The translations under genes and the position numbers were made by a program. Below, piece after piece: positions 45,159 through 58,400 of a DNA stretch of 64,000 nt. Below the pieces are notes generated by a model, which worked only from the letters and a program-made list of their open reading frames with translations, was not told the DNA's origin and ran no database searches. The stretch comes from Aldrovandia affinis (lineage: Eukaryota; Chordata; Actinopteri; Notacanthiformes; Halosauridae): NCBI GenBank assembly GCA_029706075.1, contig JAINUG010000136.1, forward strand, positions 464,501-528,500. Direction: 5' to 3'. The first letter of the stretch is position 1. Each line of letters starts with the position of its first letter.

Positions 45159-48100
45159 ACACACACATGAGCACGCACACACACATGAGCACACACGAGC
45201 ACACACACACGCACACACACATGACCACACACGAGCACACACACACGCACACACACATGAGCACACACGCACACACACGACACACACACGTACACACACA
45301 TGAGCACACACGCATACACACATACGCACACACACGCACACACACACACATGAGCACACACATGAGCACACACACACACATACGCACGCATGTACACACA
45401 CATGAGCACACACGTACACACACACATACGCACGTACACACACACGAGCACACACATGAGCACACACACCACACGCACACACACCACACGCACGAGCACA
45501 CACACACGAAGGAACGAACAAACACACACACACAAACACACACGCGCACACACACACGAACGAACACACAAACAGGCAAACACACACACCCACCCACCCA
45601 CACACACACAAGCATGAACCACTACTAGAGTAAATCTGCACAGCCAATAATGATCAGAGTGCCTGTGGAATCAGTGAGTGTCAGTGTGTGTCCCATTAGC
45701 ACAAGGTAGAGTCTGAGTGTCTGATCTTCAGGAAGCAGTAAGGCATCAGTACGAGTGCCTGTCCAGTCGGTGTCAGCGCTTGTCATGTTAGCACCAGGTA
45801 GTGAGTGTCCGGCTCCTCACGAAGGCGTAAGGCTGATCACTACCTGTCCAATCACTAGTGTATTTTATTAGACCCTGTCCAGCCTGCCAGGAGAACAGGA
45901 GTACCTGCCCAATGAATGCAATGCACCTGTCAGACTAATAAAGAGGTGAGTGGAACTGCTCCACAGAGTGCCTCCCTAATCAGCAGAGTGAAGAGCGTGA
46001 ACGTCTGTCCAGCCAGCGGGGAGTCGAGTCCGGGTACCTGTCCAGCCACCACAGCTTGTGCTGCGTTAAAGCAAGCCCCGGCAGCCAGGAGGGCGCTCCC
46101 GTAGCTTTCTGGGCTGATGTAGATGGAGTTGTACTCCTCTCCCGCCTTGTGTAAGTCGCGTGGCTTCATGCCCTCCGTCGCCTTGATCTTGGCAATGTGC
46201 TCCAGGCTAAACACATTGAGAAGAAATGAACGGTGAAGGCCGAAACCAAAGACAAAGGCAAGCTCTCTTTAGCAGCAGAGAAATCTTCCATAAAAAGGAC
46301 AAAATGAAGGATTTCTCGGTGACGTCGCGGCACAGCGTCCAGAGCAGGACGATGTAACGTTTACATCACACTTACATTACATTTTAAGCATTTAGCAGAC
46401 GCTCTTATCCAGAGCGACTTACAAGACGTGCATAAATACATGGCAGGAACAATCGCAGATCGCGCAAGAGATCAGTGCAGTGACACAGCGATAGACATCT
46501 TCGCAGGCAGCTGCGTACCATACCCGTAACACTGGGAGGGAAAAGGTTAGTAATTTAAAGTGGTTCTCTGTGGCTCAGTTGGTAGAGCACAGCATTGGCA
46601 ACAGTTAGGTTGTGGGTTCAATCGCCACTGGGGCCACATATACTGAAAATGTATGAATTCACTACTGTAAGTCGCTTTGGATAAAAGCGTCTGCTAAATG
46701 GTGTATATATTAAAGTTGGTTTGAGACTGAGGTCATCTAGAATGTCAGAATCCAGGCAACAGCACCTGTGACACATGGCCAGCTCCTCCTCTGTGGCCAG
46801 GCGAGCCGGTATCCGCTGACATCTGGAGACAAGGCCCAAGTCCTCGTGCCGGTTGAAGATTCGTGAAATTCTCTGCGGGAGTTCCGGGTGATAGCTGCAG
46901 ACATTCACACAAACACACGCAAAGACTCAGTCAGAACAAAGAACTAATATTGTTCAACATGGTTACTATTTGAAAAAAGCAGAATAGTTATTCAAAATAA
47001 GCAGTGTTGTAATGCAACTGTGTGTTCTGCTATCGGGTGGCAGTGTAGCATAACGGTTAGGGAACAGGGCTTGAAACGCAAAGTTTGCAGGTTCGATTCC
47101 CTGGTGGGGCACTGTGCCACTGTACCATTGAGCAAAGGTACTTAGGCTGAACTGTTTCAGTGAATATCCAGCCGTGTAAACAGATAGTATATAAATCAAT
47201 GTAAACTGTAAGCAGAATAGTTATTCAGTCACTCTGGACACAGGTGTCAGCTAAATGCCTGTATTGTACTGCTTTTCATTCCTACAAAGGGAGATAAGAT
47301 CATTTGGGAATGTTTACCCAATGAGCCTATGTTAGTATACTGGAGCATAGGTCAAACATGGATCACAGGTCAAATCAACACACACACACATAAGTTTGCT
47401 GTGCGTGTGTATTGTGTGTGTGCATGTGTAGAAATGCTACCGCACTGCATTTTTACGAAATAGCAATGGAGAAGTGGGCAGGGGGAGGGGGCTGTTGTTG
47501 CGTGCGTGTCTTTATGAAGGCTGAAGTGGAATTGAGGATCCTCAAGACAAGCCTGTCGAATGAGGGCAATCAGTTTGTGCCTTGACACAAGGGTTTCCGT
47601 CTTACACAATGGCATCGCAATGTTCTGCCTTTCAGCCGATTTCACAGAGCCACTGAGCGGAAGCCTAGGAGGCATTCATCAGTTGTCCAGTGTTGGCCAG
47701 CGGTAATGTTGTTTAGGCGCACAGACCTAGATCACAACTCCTACACAGAGCGGAGCCCAATCTGTCATTTTCCATCATTAAAATGCACTAAAATCGTTTA
47801 TTTTCCCTTAAACCTTTCTTTGGTCAAATAAAAAATGATTCAACTCTGGATGTTAAAAATCAAAACATGACCGTAGACGTGTGTATTTTGGCATCAAAGC
47901 CAAAGCATCCGTTTAGTTAGGAGAGAGGCGGGTGCACAGTGCAGGCTGCCTCCACGTTCAAATCTTAGCATAGAGAGAGAGAATGTTCTTTCTTGCCATG
48001 GTACACAAAGTAATTGGAATTTGTCTTTTCGTATATCTCTCCAAAGAGGTCCGAGCGCAGGGTCAGCCATAGTACGACGCCCCTGGAGCAGTTTAGGGGT

Positions 48101-49406
48101 TCAGTGCCTTGCTCAAGGGCACTTCGGCAGCGCCCCAGGAAGAGAACTAGCATTCCTCTGGTTTCCAGTTCATTGTTTTTTTTACATTTGGCCTTCCTGG
48201 GATTCTAACCAGCTTCCCAGCCCGCGTCACTAACCACTGAGCCACTGCCGCCCCTTTGCACTAAGAGCCAGCCAAACCATCTCTTCATTCAGCCCATTAA
48301 AAACCAGTACAGTCACAAGTGACGATCGATGTAAATAATTCAAGGTGACTTTACGATCATCCTAATGAAACGAGACCGGAGGAGGAACGTGAGCTTGCAC
48401 GTTCAGTGGTCCCCTGTGCACGGTCAGAAATATCGGCGCGCGGATATCGTTTAGACATCGCGCAAATGTAATGGCGGTAGGCCCTGCTGCGGGTTCCAAA
48501 CCGCAGCCCTGGCCGGCCGACCCAAGGCGCACGATTAGACAGAGGCATTTACACTCAATGATTCTCCAGGGCTGACGTCCGCACAAACATAAAGCGTTTG
48601 TTAGCGGTTGAAATCTCACGGGCTAACGGCACCATCCGCACAAACATAAAGCGTTTGTGGCAGATTTAGGGGCCGGAGGAAAGAAGATGGCCGCTTAGGA
48701 GATGTCCCCCTCGGGGCGGTGGCCTGTCGCTCACGCACCTATCCCACAGGTTGTGGTGTTCCATCATCCTCTGGTCATACACCAGCCCTGTGATCTGGGC
48801 GGGTCTCTCCTCCCAAGCCACACGGGGGCTGTCCTTCACCGCCAGGGTCACTGGGTCGCCCTCCGTGAGCGGGCCGCCCTCTACAGGAAACACATTCAGC
48901 CAAGCAGACACAGAGACAGTGAGAAACACACAGGCACACGTTCAAATCAACACATGCCCTTAACTTTGACTTGAATACAAATGCAAAGTGTTGGATTTTT
49001 CTTCTTCACAAACACACAGTTTGGCGAGTTGATTTAGGTGACTGCTGAACTGCCAAAATGTGTTGGTGAAGATAAAACTGATGCTTGTGTTTAAAATGAG
49101 GTCAAAATGAAGAACAAGTGTTGATTGAGTACAGTGCACAGTCGCATTCTGTATGACTTGTTAGGATGCATTGCTCTGAACTGGGGTCAGCTATGCAGAC
49201 TGGCCGTAAACCGGAGGGAAAGTGGGTGCGATCTTTCTTTCAACACTCACCCAGTATCTGCAGGCTGGTCCAGAAGGGGTAAAGGGCTGAGATAGTCTGG
49301 GATATTGACTTCAGAGCACTGCAACACAGACAGATATATATAGACAAACAAAATACAGAGATCAATAGACGCAGATAACCACACAAAGAAAAATGACACA
49401 CACTCA

Positions 49407-49442
<36 letters not shown>

Positions 49443-52400
49443 AACATCCAGACAAAGATAGCACCAAATACAGATAAGAGAGACCCAGGTACAAGTCGGG
49501 TAAAATACACCCATAAACAGAAATATAACACAAAGACATCCAAGACCATAATCGCACAGGAAAGAACGATGCAAACAAGACACACATAAGCAGATGGTTA
49601 ATCTTGCAGATCAAAAGATGTAAAATGTCAGCAATAAACACCAAAAACACTGCACGAAGCTGCACAAACGACACTTCTGGGAACTCCCCCCCCAGGACCC
49701 TGCTCCCATGCCCCCTGCCCTCTCACCTCTCACAGGGGGCCCCTGGGTGCTCCAGGGGGGGGCAGGAGTCCCCCAGCAGTGACCTCAAACAGGCGCACAC
49801 ACCGTCAGCAGTCGACTGCAGATTATATCCTCCCTGAGGGGCGAGGCATCAACATGTTGACGACGACAAGAACATAATGAAGGGACAAGGTTCCTGATAA
49901 CTGAAAAATCCCATCTGCCTCCCCCCCCCCAATGACAGACAGGATTCAAAAGCAACCGTCCCCATGGAATGGAATGCCCCCCACTATGTTTGTAAGATCA
50001 AAAACTGGAATTTCAGAACGTTAGCAGCAAAAGATCAAGCTACATAAAATAACTTCTTCAACTTTTCTGCGAGTTTAGAAAATAGGCTAGTCACTTATAT
50101 CTCTTCATCATTTCGTTCTAAAAATAAACGCGTAGGCTCTGAAAAATAGCGGCGTTTAATAGATGCGGAAAAGCTATTTTCTAGGGCTCCCAAGTGGCTC
50201 AATTAGCAGAGGTTGGGCCAAACTTCCAGGTGCAAGCGTTGGCTATATCATTAGTGAAATATCCCCAGGAGTGTGAAGATGGTTTGGGGGTGGCGATACA
50301 ATTGGTCCCACCAGGGGTAGGGTTTAAGCCGGCCAGAGCTAGTTCTTCAGCCGGATGTCCACATGGGAGCCCCCTGTTGCCTTTTTTTGTTTTAAAAAGG
50401 CACCTTATTTCACTGTATGTAGCGTGCAGCTTGGCACATTTTAGTTTGGTGCATCACCTGCCTGGGAACTGCTGGATAGGACAGTGTGCAGATATGTAGA
50501 TATATTAGACTCTGGCTACACTGCACACTGTAGCGCTTTCTGTAATAATAAATGACAGTCTGCAACATATTTTATGCAGCGTCCAACTAACATATGGCAT
50601 GCATTTATTTCCCGTCCCGAGCTTCCAAAAATTCAGTAATTTGTGGACAATTGTCGACATAAATCCTACTAACAAATCGAGACAACTGGCGATTTACGGC
50701 TAATTAAGTCTGCCTGCGGTTATCGGGAAATCAATTTGTCTACGAAGAGCCGCCTGATGGTCTTTCATCAGCTGCTGTACGGAGGAGGGAAGGCTGCAGA
50801 GAATCTCTCTCACCTCCAGAGCCAGAACCAGCCTGCCCTGGGCCACGCCCTGCAGCAGGTGGGTCAGCAGAGAGAAGCACCGGGGACTGGCAGACATCTC
50901 CCCCTGGAACCAATGAGCAAACAGTCAATCAATCAATCAACCAACCAACCAACCAATCAGAACACACATACGCACGCAAAAAACACACAAAAAACACACA
51001 CACAAACAGACATACACACAAAACACACACACACACACACAGGAAAAACATAGATATATACCTCCAACCACACGCATGCTGCATGAATACAATCGCACTA
51101 ACTGCAGTCACAAATGGCATTGAGTAGACTAGTTCATTTTATGCTTAAGCTGCCTGGGTATGTAGCAGGACACCATTGCAAATAACACTTATTTATGCTC
51201 ACAAACACAGGTCCTTTTTCTCCAGCCATCGGCGGAACTCTACGGGATTCAGTTCAAAGATTAGGCGAGGAGCAGCTGACGGCACTCACCTTGGGATCCC
51301 CATCCACGGAGTCAAAGCCTGCTGCCACAAGCACCAGCTGGGGCTGAAACTGTGCGGACAACGCAAACGCAAACACGTTACCGACCGGCTATAATCACAC
51401 TGAGCGCTTCAGGCATTAACAAACGAGATGGAGCGACACACGATGTTAAACAGCTTGACAGTTTACAGTTGAAACAGTGTGGCTGCAGTGCACGTGACTC
51501 TGCCGGGTTTGGATCCAACGGTACCGTACCTCACAGGCCACTGGCAAGAGGAGCTGCTGGAAGGCAGAAACATAATCTCCATCTTTCATCGCAATCTGCA
51601 GGAGAGAGAGGGGCACGTGTGAACTCAACTCAACTCAACTGTAGCTCGTTCAGTATGCAGCATTAAAGAACTGAAGGTCATTTTGTGACATTTTCCAAGT
51701 AAGCGCTATATTCATGTGATTCTCCATCTCTGACCCACTGCTTACTTCCCACGCACCTACGGATATTCTGTGTGATAGGAGGTCCCAAGCCCATTGCAGT
51801 GAGCCAAGTTAAGGTTGTGTGCTTGGTCAGTCCAATAAAACACCTTCCCTAGATGTGGTTTTAAAATATTGTGGCGGGGGGGGCACCATGCCAGGTGGTG
51901 AGAGGATGGAAAAAATAACAAGGGGTGTTCCAACAGGCCTGGGGCCATTTTATTCCCCCTGATCAGGGCAGATAAAACCAAATAAAATGAAAAACAGGAA
52001 ACAACGTCAAACTAATGCTACAATGCAGAGGGTAAAAACGAAAGAAATGGGGCTGGCGGATGGCCCAGCGGTCTAGTGCACCGCGCTTTGAGCGGTGTGC
52101 GCTGCCCGTCAGAGACGCGGATCGAAACCAGCGTTTCTACCAGACCGGCCCTGGTCGTCCAGCCCGATCGGAGGCGGCATTTGGCTGTCCGCCTCCGGGA
52201 GGGAGAGCCGGCACGAGTCCGCCGAGGAGAAGGTTAATGGAGTCCGTGGAAGATCTCCGTCTCGAAAGAAGGCGGGGAAATAGGTCCAGGAATACGAATC
52301 TCGTTCCCGGAGGACGGGCGGCGGACTCGTGAGGGTGGGGAATTGAAAATAAGGGTATAATTGGCTACTAAATTGGGAGAAAAACGGGGGGAAAATCAGA

Positions 52401-55400
52401 AAAAATAAAAATAAAAATAAAAAAAAACGAAAGAAATGACATCACTTCCTCCATGTCCCAAAAAGGTCTCCCCAGGTATGGCAGGCGGGGCTTTTATAAA
52501 AGGCCTAATGAAGGCAATGGGCAACACCTGAGCTGATTACTGATCAGCCTCAGGTGAGCATGCCTGTGAGTGAGGCTGCTGCTCTCCAAGGTCCTGTAGG
52601 CTCCCAGGCTGTGGGAGGGAACAGCACCTGAGAGTAGCCAAAGAGGAGGAGCAGCCCTCTCCCATCCTCCCTCCACCCCTCCCAGAGGAGCAGCCCTCTC
52701 CCATCCTCCCTCCACCCCTCCCAGAGGAGGAGCAGCCCTCTCCACTCCTCCCTCAACCCCTCCCAGAGGAGGAGCAGCCCTCTCCGCTCCTCCCTCCACC
52801 CCTCCCAGAGGAGCAGCCCTCTCCACATCTCCCTCAAGCCCTCCCAGAGGAGGAGCAGCCCTCTCCACTCCTCCCTCCACCCCTCCCAGTGTCACAAATA
52901 TCCATTGACCTTTTTCCACAGAACTGAAGACAAACGAATGCAAAGTGGAAAAGGGTTTGCAGTGTGAGAAAGTCATCTGAAGGGTTAACAAGCACAGGAC
53001 AGATCAGACAGACAGACAGACAGACAGACAGAGAGACAGACAGACAGACAGACAGACAGTGATTTGACTCGGCCGGTACCTTGTTCCACGGCAGGTTGAT
53101 ATTGTAGCCCTCCCCGTGCCCCGTGCCCACTGCACTGCTGTCCGACTCGGGGAGATGGGGCCAGAAAGAGCCCCCTTCATATCTGTGCACTGAGAAGTAC
53201 AGCACGCTGTCGGGACAGAGGAGACGCCAATCACACAGAGCTCCACCCCTCCAGCGGCAGTGCTACGATAATCATGCTTATACATAAATATGCTATTATT
53301 CGGACAATATTTTATGAGCTGCTTCCCAGGTCTGAATTGTAGAAGGATGGGCTTTATTAACGCATGCAACGTTCAGACAAAACAAGGTTTTTAAAGAACT
53401 TTTGTACGTTAAAACGTAGTTATATATTGTTTTAATAAATATCTATGGTTGTTCTCATTATCTAATTTACAATTGCTCATTTTGTTTCATCAGTTGCTAT
53501 TTTTCTGTACATTTTCCTAACATGTTTGTGCATCTATTTTGTTTTGTTTGCTTTTACTTTTTGATACATACTTTTTCTTTTTTCTGTAGTTTATTGGGGA
53601 CAGATGTTGGATATTAGCCTTTGGCTGTAAACACTTAATGCAATGCATCTGATGCTTTTTTTTTTTTTTACATCGCAAAAATGCTTTTTGCTGTGCCCTT
53701 AACAAATAAACAAAGGAACAGAGAAATGAAAAAGGCACATCCAGAGGAGGGCTCAAGGCCCGCTCCAGCTGCTCATTTTCCCAATAGAGGCGCAGAGACA
53801 CCATACCTGGGATCCTCCTGAAATATGTGCTGGGTGCCCTGGCCATGATGCACATCCCAGTCCACGATCAAAACCCTGCAACACACAACCACACTCACCC
53901 GTCAGGCTGAACGAGGGCACGGCTCATCCAGAGCCACCTACGCTTCTTCACACACGATCAATTTATGGATATTTGCTGAAGCAATTCAGGTTAAGTACCT
54001 TGCTCAAGGGTACAATGGCAATGGAACCTCTTGAGCTACAAGCTCAGTAGGCTGACCATTACACTACACTGTATACTGAAGAAATATACGGTGCCCCTGT
54101 AAAGTCTACACCCTGTTACAGAAATTTTGAGCATTTTTTTCTCCGCTTGGAAGTTGCAGGGTGGAAATGTGGAAATAAAAGTGAAAAAAAAAAAAGAAGT
54201 CTGATTTAATGTTTTCATTTCAGGCTGTAAGGCAAGAGAAGGTGAAATATGTTGAGCTGGGGTGTAGACTTTAAAGGGGCGCTGTAAGCTGTGAGAGTCA
54301 CTGCGGATGCGGGCGCCTGCCGAGCACACAGACGACATAAAAACATGATGGCCGTGTCTTCCTCCTCCCCACACGCCCTTCCTGCTGCCCTCAGTGCCCT
54401 GTCCGTCTGGCTCAGTGGAGACCCGTGTGAATGCGCCGGTCGGGTGACCGTGTGCAGCGCGCCCGTTGCTCTCACCTCTCCACGCCGTGCCGCCTCTGGG
54501 CGTGGCGAGCCGCGATGGCCAGGTTGTTGAACATGCAGTAGCCGTTCATCTTGTCTGCGTACGCGTGGTGCCCTGGGGGCCTGGGAACACAGAGGAAGTC
54601 GTTACAAAGAGCGAAGCGCTCCCAAAACACAGAGACAGAGAGCGACAGCGTCAGGGGAAGCAGGAGAATTATTGTCTGCTTTTAATTTGTAATTAATGAG
54701 TAAAAAGCTTTAGCGTTGTTGTTTCCCCTCCCCCATTTTGATTCCATGAAGTAAGAAAGTAGGATTAAAATGGTCAGGGACCAGGAGGAACTGAGGAAGG
54801 ACAATTATACTAATGAAAGAAAGAAGGAAAACAACAGGGTGCCTGTGCACAGTTAGTGCTTGGCCCACTAAAAGGGCACAGATTAACACTGTGAACACTG
54901 GGGATATACAGTAATGTAGCCTGTCGTCGATTACAGCCCAGTGCTCTGAAAACAGATGGCCTGGAGGCCTTTTACGACAGACAAAGAAAAATACACACCG
55001 GCATACCCCAAACCACAGTATCAGCTCATATCATACATACGCCCCCAAAACCCTTCCCCCCTCCATGACTCCTTGTATAAGTTACCTAGCAACAGAGAAT
55101 CCATTTCTCAGCTCTGAGGTCATCACTTTGTCAACAAGCTGCAGGACGGACCCGGCTGCCAGAGTGGCGGACAGGAAGGACTCCTGCAGGGACAGACGTG
55201 TAGTGAGTCGCCACAAACACCTACACTTACGCATCATCGGCGTGACTCTCGCCGCACAACGCTCATATTTACATCACAGTTTTAGAAGCAACCACTGTTA
55301 TTGCTATTATTGTTATTATTATTATGATTACTATCATCCCATGGCCGATCACATATGGGGATGCACAAACAGCTCAGAGAATAATAAAAATACATAATAA

Positions 55401-58400
55401 TAAATATGAAATGAACTCACAGGATGGAGGTAGATGGAGTCGTACGTGTCAGAGAGGGACTTGAGCTCACTCTCGGCCATGTTCTGCGTGGACCTCATCA
55501 GCTCCAGGTACTCCTTCCTGCGGGCACAAGGAACCGTAACCTCATCCCGCACGCATGTACACCGGGCACTCACAACGACGACGCGTTTAAAACAGAAACT
55601 GTGTCGCGCACGTAGCGAGCACACACGAAAACGCCACTGCAATATGTGAAATGTAAAATGCGATAACGTGCTTGCTTAAAATGTCTTACGTGTGAACCAG
55701 GAGGAGCTCGTCTTCGGTTGCAGCTCGGGCCTGTGGACAAGGACAGTTGACATTATCGTAGAAAGAAGAAAGAGCCTAACCCTGACAAATCGAGTGAAGA
55801 CGGAGTTAAAAGACAAAGAGGTGACACTAGCAGGTTTGAAAGAAATCTCTGACATTACTCATTGGAGCTCATCGGTCCACGCCCGTCATGGGACTGGGAG
55901 TGGCTCTGTTTGTCCCTTACCTCGACCCGTACACAGCGGGAGAGAAGATCCTCTTTCTCCACCGTCTCCATTATGGTGGTCACTCTTTCCGGGCATTCTG
56001 GATGGCTGCAGGATAAGGCACACCACATGCTTCAGACACAGCAATTCCTCATTTTCAGATGCTCACAGATTTTAGGACCTGAATTATTCTGGGATGGACA
56101 AGGCTGGTAACACTGTGGGATTTTATCCGCACTATCCATTCTACTCATTAGATTCACTTGGGTTTTGTCACAAAAAGCCTTCTATGGAGTAGTTTAAGCA
56201 ACTGATACATTCTTCAATAATGAATAATTAAATTGTTATAGTTATATATAATTATAGAGATACATGTGCACTTTACTGTCTATAATGTTCACAGAGGTCT
56301 GCCAATGAAAGACAATATATACAGTACTTCAACTTCAATGAAAGAAATGCGAAATCACTTTGAGAAACATAATCACTCGGGCTGTAGCGATTAGCATGTT
56401 CATTGGAGCAGTTAATCCACAGATCCGTTTGTTAAAAGAACACATTTTGGAAGACATTTATCAAGTTCATTACTGTGCATATTAAACACGTACGCATAAT
56501 TAGTTCACCATAGAGCAATATAGAGAACAAATAAACTATTTTTTTTAATAACAAAATCATAAACATCCAGTGATAAGGTTGTCATTTGAGCAACAGCACC
56601 ACAGTGTACAGGAACTTACACGTTGACAGGAACAAGTCCACCTGCCTGCATTGTAAGCAGAGCTTAATTTCATATAGTGGCAGTGTAACAAGTTTGAACA
56701 ACCGTTTACAGGTTAAGCACTTGCTTAAAAGTATCGGAAAAGTATTTGAATTTACAGAAACTGTACATTACTATAGAAATAGCTCCATACTGTCTAGGAC
56801 ATGACGAGCCTAGAATACGTCATTATGTATTCTTATGTTATGTTTGACTTTGAAGGCATCTATTTTATCCAGGCCTGTTTTATCCAGTCTTAAACATTAA
56901 CAGTAATGTGAGGCACAAGAACCATTGGTAGTCCCTGAACAACAACCCAGGTTAACTATTTTCAACTGGAAAAAATGCACTTTCAAAGTAAAATGCACAA
57001 CATGCACAGGGACTGCAGGGGGAGGACTGAGAGCCAGTGGAGGCAGCAGAAAAGGGCAAACAACAACCCAGGTTAACTATTTTCAACTGGAAAAAATGCA
57101 CTTTCAAAGTACATCTAAATATGTCTCTGCGACTGGCATCAGGTTAATGGTTTATGTAACGTGTGAGCTGAGTCATACATGTCAAATGGAAATATATCTG
57201 CTTACTTCTTACCAAGAGCATGCAGGCACCAAGGTGTACATTTATAGAATATAAAGGAACATACTCCTTTTAACATAAATTAATGGAGAGGTGGGTTTGA
57301 GGAAAGACAATGGAAGCAGGCATCATAGCATGGGTCAGTTAGGGTCAGTTAGGGTGCAAACAAAAATGCACCCTAGAGAGCGATTGGCAGACAGCTTAAG
57401 CTTTAAGGTGGTCACCTGGCATCCCAGAGGCAATGGTGGTGAGTGAAGGCGTCTGAGAAAACCAGGCCTGTCCCCATGGCTTTTGACTTGCTGCGCAGGT
57501 CCTGCACACACACACACACACACGCAGTAAGACACTAAACATTCACCAACAACACATCGTGTGATGCCATTATACTTTTTAGTCACACGGAACTGGTAAT
57601 GAAACTGGCGTGAATTAAAAACGGCAAAGCATTCATTTTCACATGCAGTGCCACGAGGGCACGCGAGTCTGCCGCATTTCTGCATTGTGAATGTCCACAC
57701 TGGATGCTTCTAATCTCGTCACAGAGAGTATTAACCTATGACCTTTAAAGGAGTTTGAAACACAGCAGGGGGGAAACACACTATTTCTATTTTTAGAGTA
57801 GAAACCACTGGCCACCTGTGTTAACAAATGGCAGGCAATGCATTGCTCCATAGACAGACACAGCTCCGTCACCCTGGATAACTCTGTCAAACAGGCACTC
57901 ACACTACAAATGACAGTTTTCCTTTAAAATCTCATTGGCCTACATTCATATTAAAATGATTTTGATTTTTTTTTTCATTTTGATTGGGATGGCAATACGG
58001 GTTAAATACTGCATCAGTCACAAGATTCCTGATTCACTAATGGAAGCAAATGGTTTAAAAAAATTAATGAATTAAAAATAAAGAAATAATAATATACAAA
58101 CATGAAATAATCAAATATCCCAATGTCTGCCCACCCCTCCACCATCAACCACATACATAACTGGTTCTGTGTGGCTCAGTAGGTAGAGCATGGTGTTGGC
58201 AACGCTTAGGTTGTGGGTTCATTTCCCAATGGGACCACATATACTGAAAAATGTATGCATTCATTACTGTAAGTCGCTTTGGATAAAAGCGTCAGCTAAA
58301 TGGCATATATTTGATTATATATTAGCTCTCCCTCCAGGGAGAGTAATCACAGTTTCAGGAATGTGGTGAGTACCGTGTCACATTTGTAAAACCAGATGCA

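Noticed and set aside
52494..52991. 165-codon minus-strand frame rich in GGVEGG and ERAAPP
   Set aside because: Translation of the 40-bp minisatellite within an hdac6 intron.
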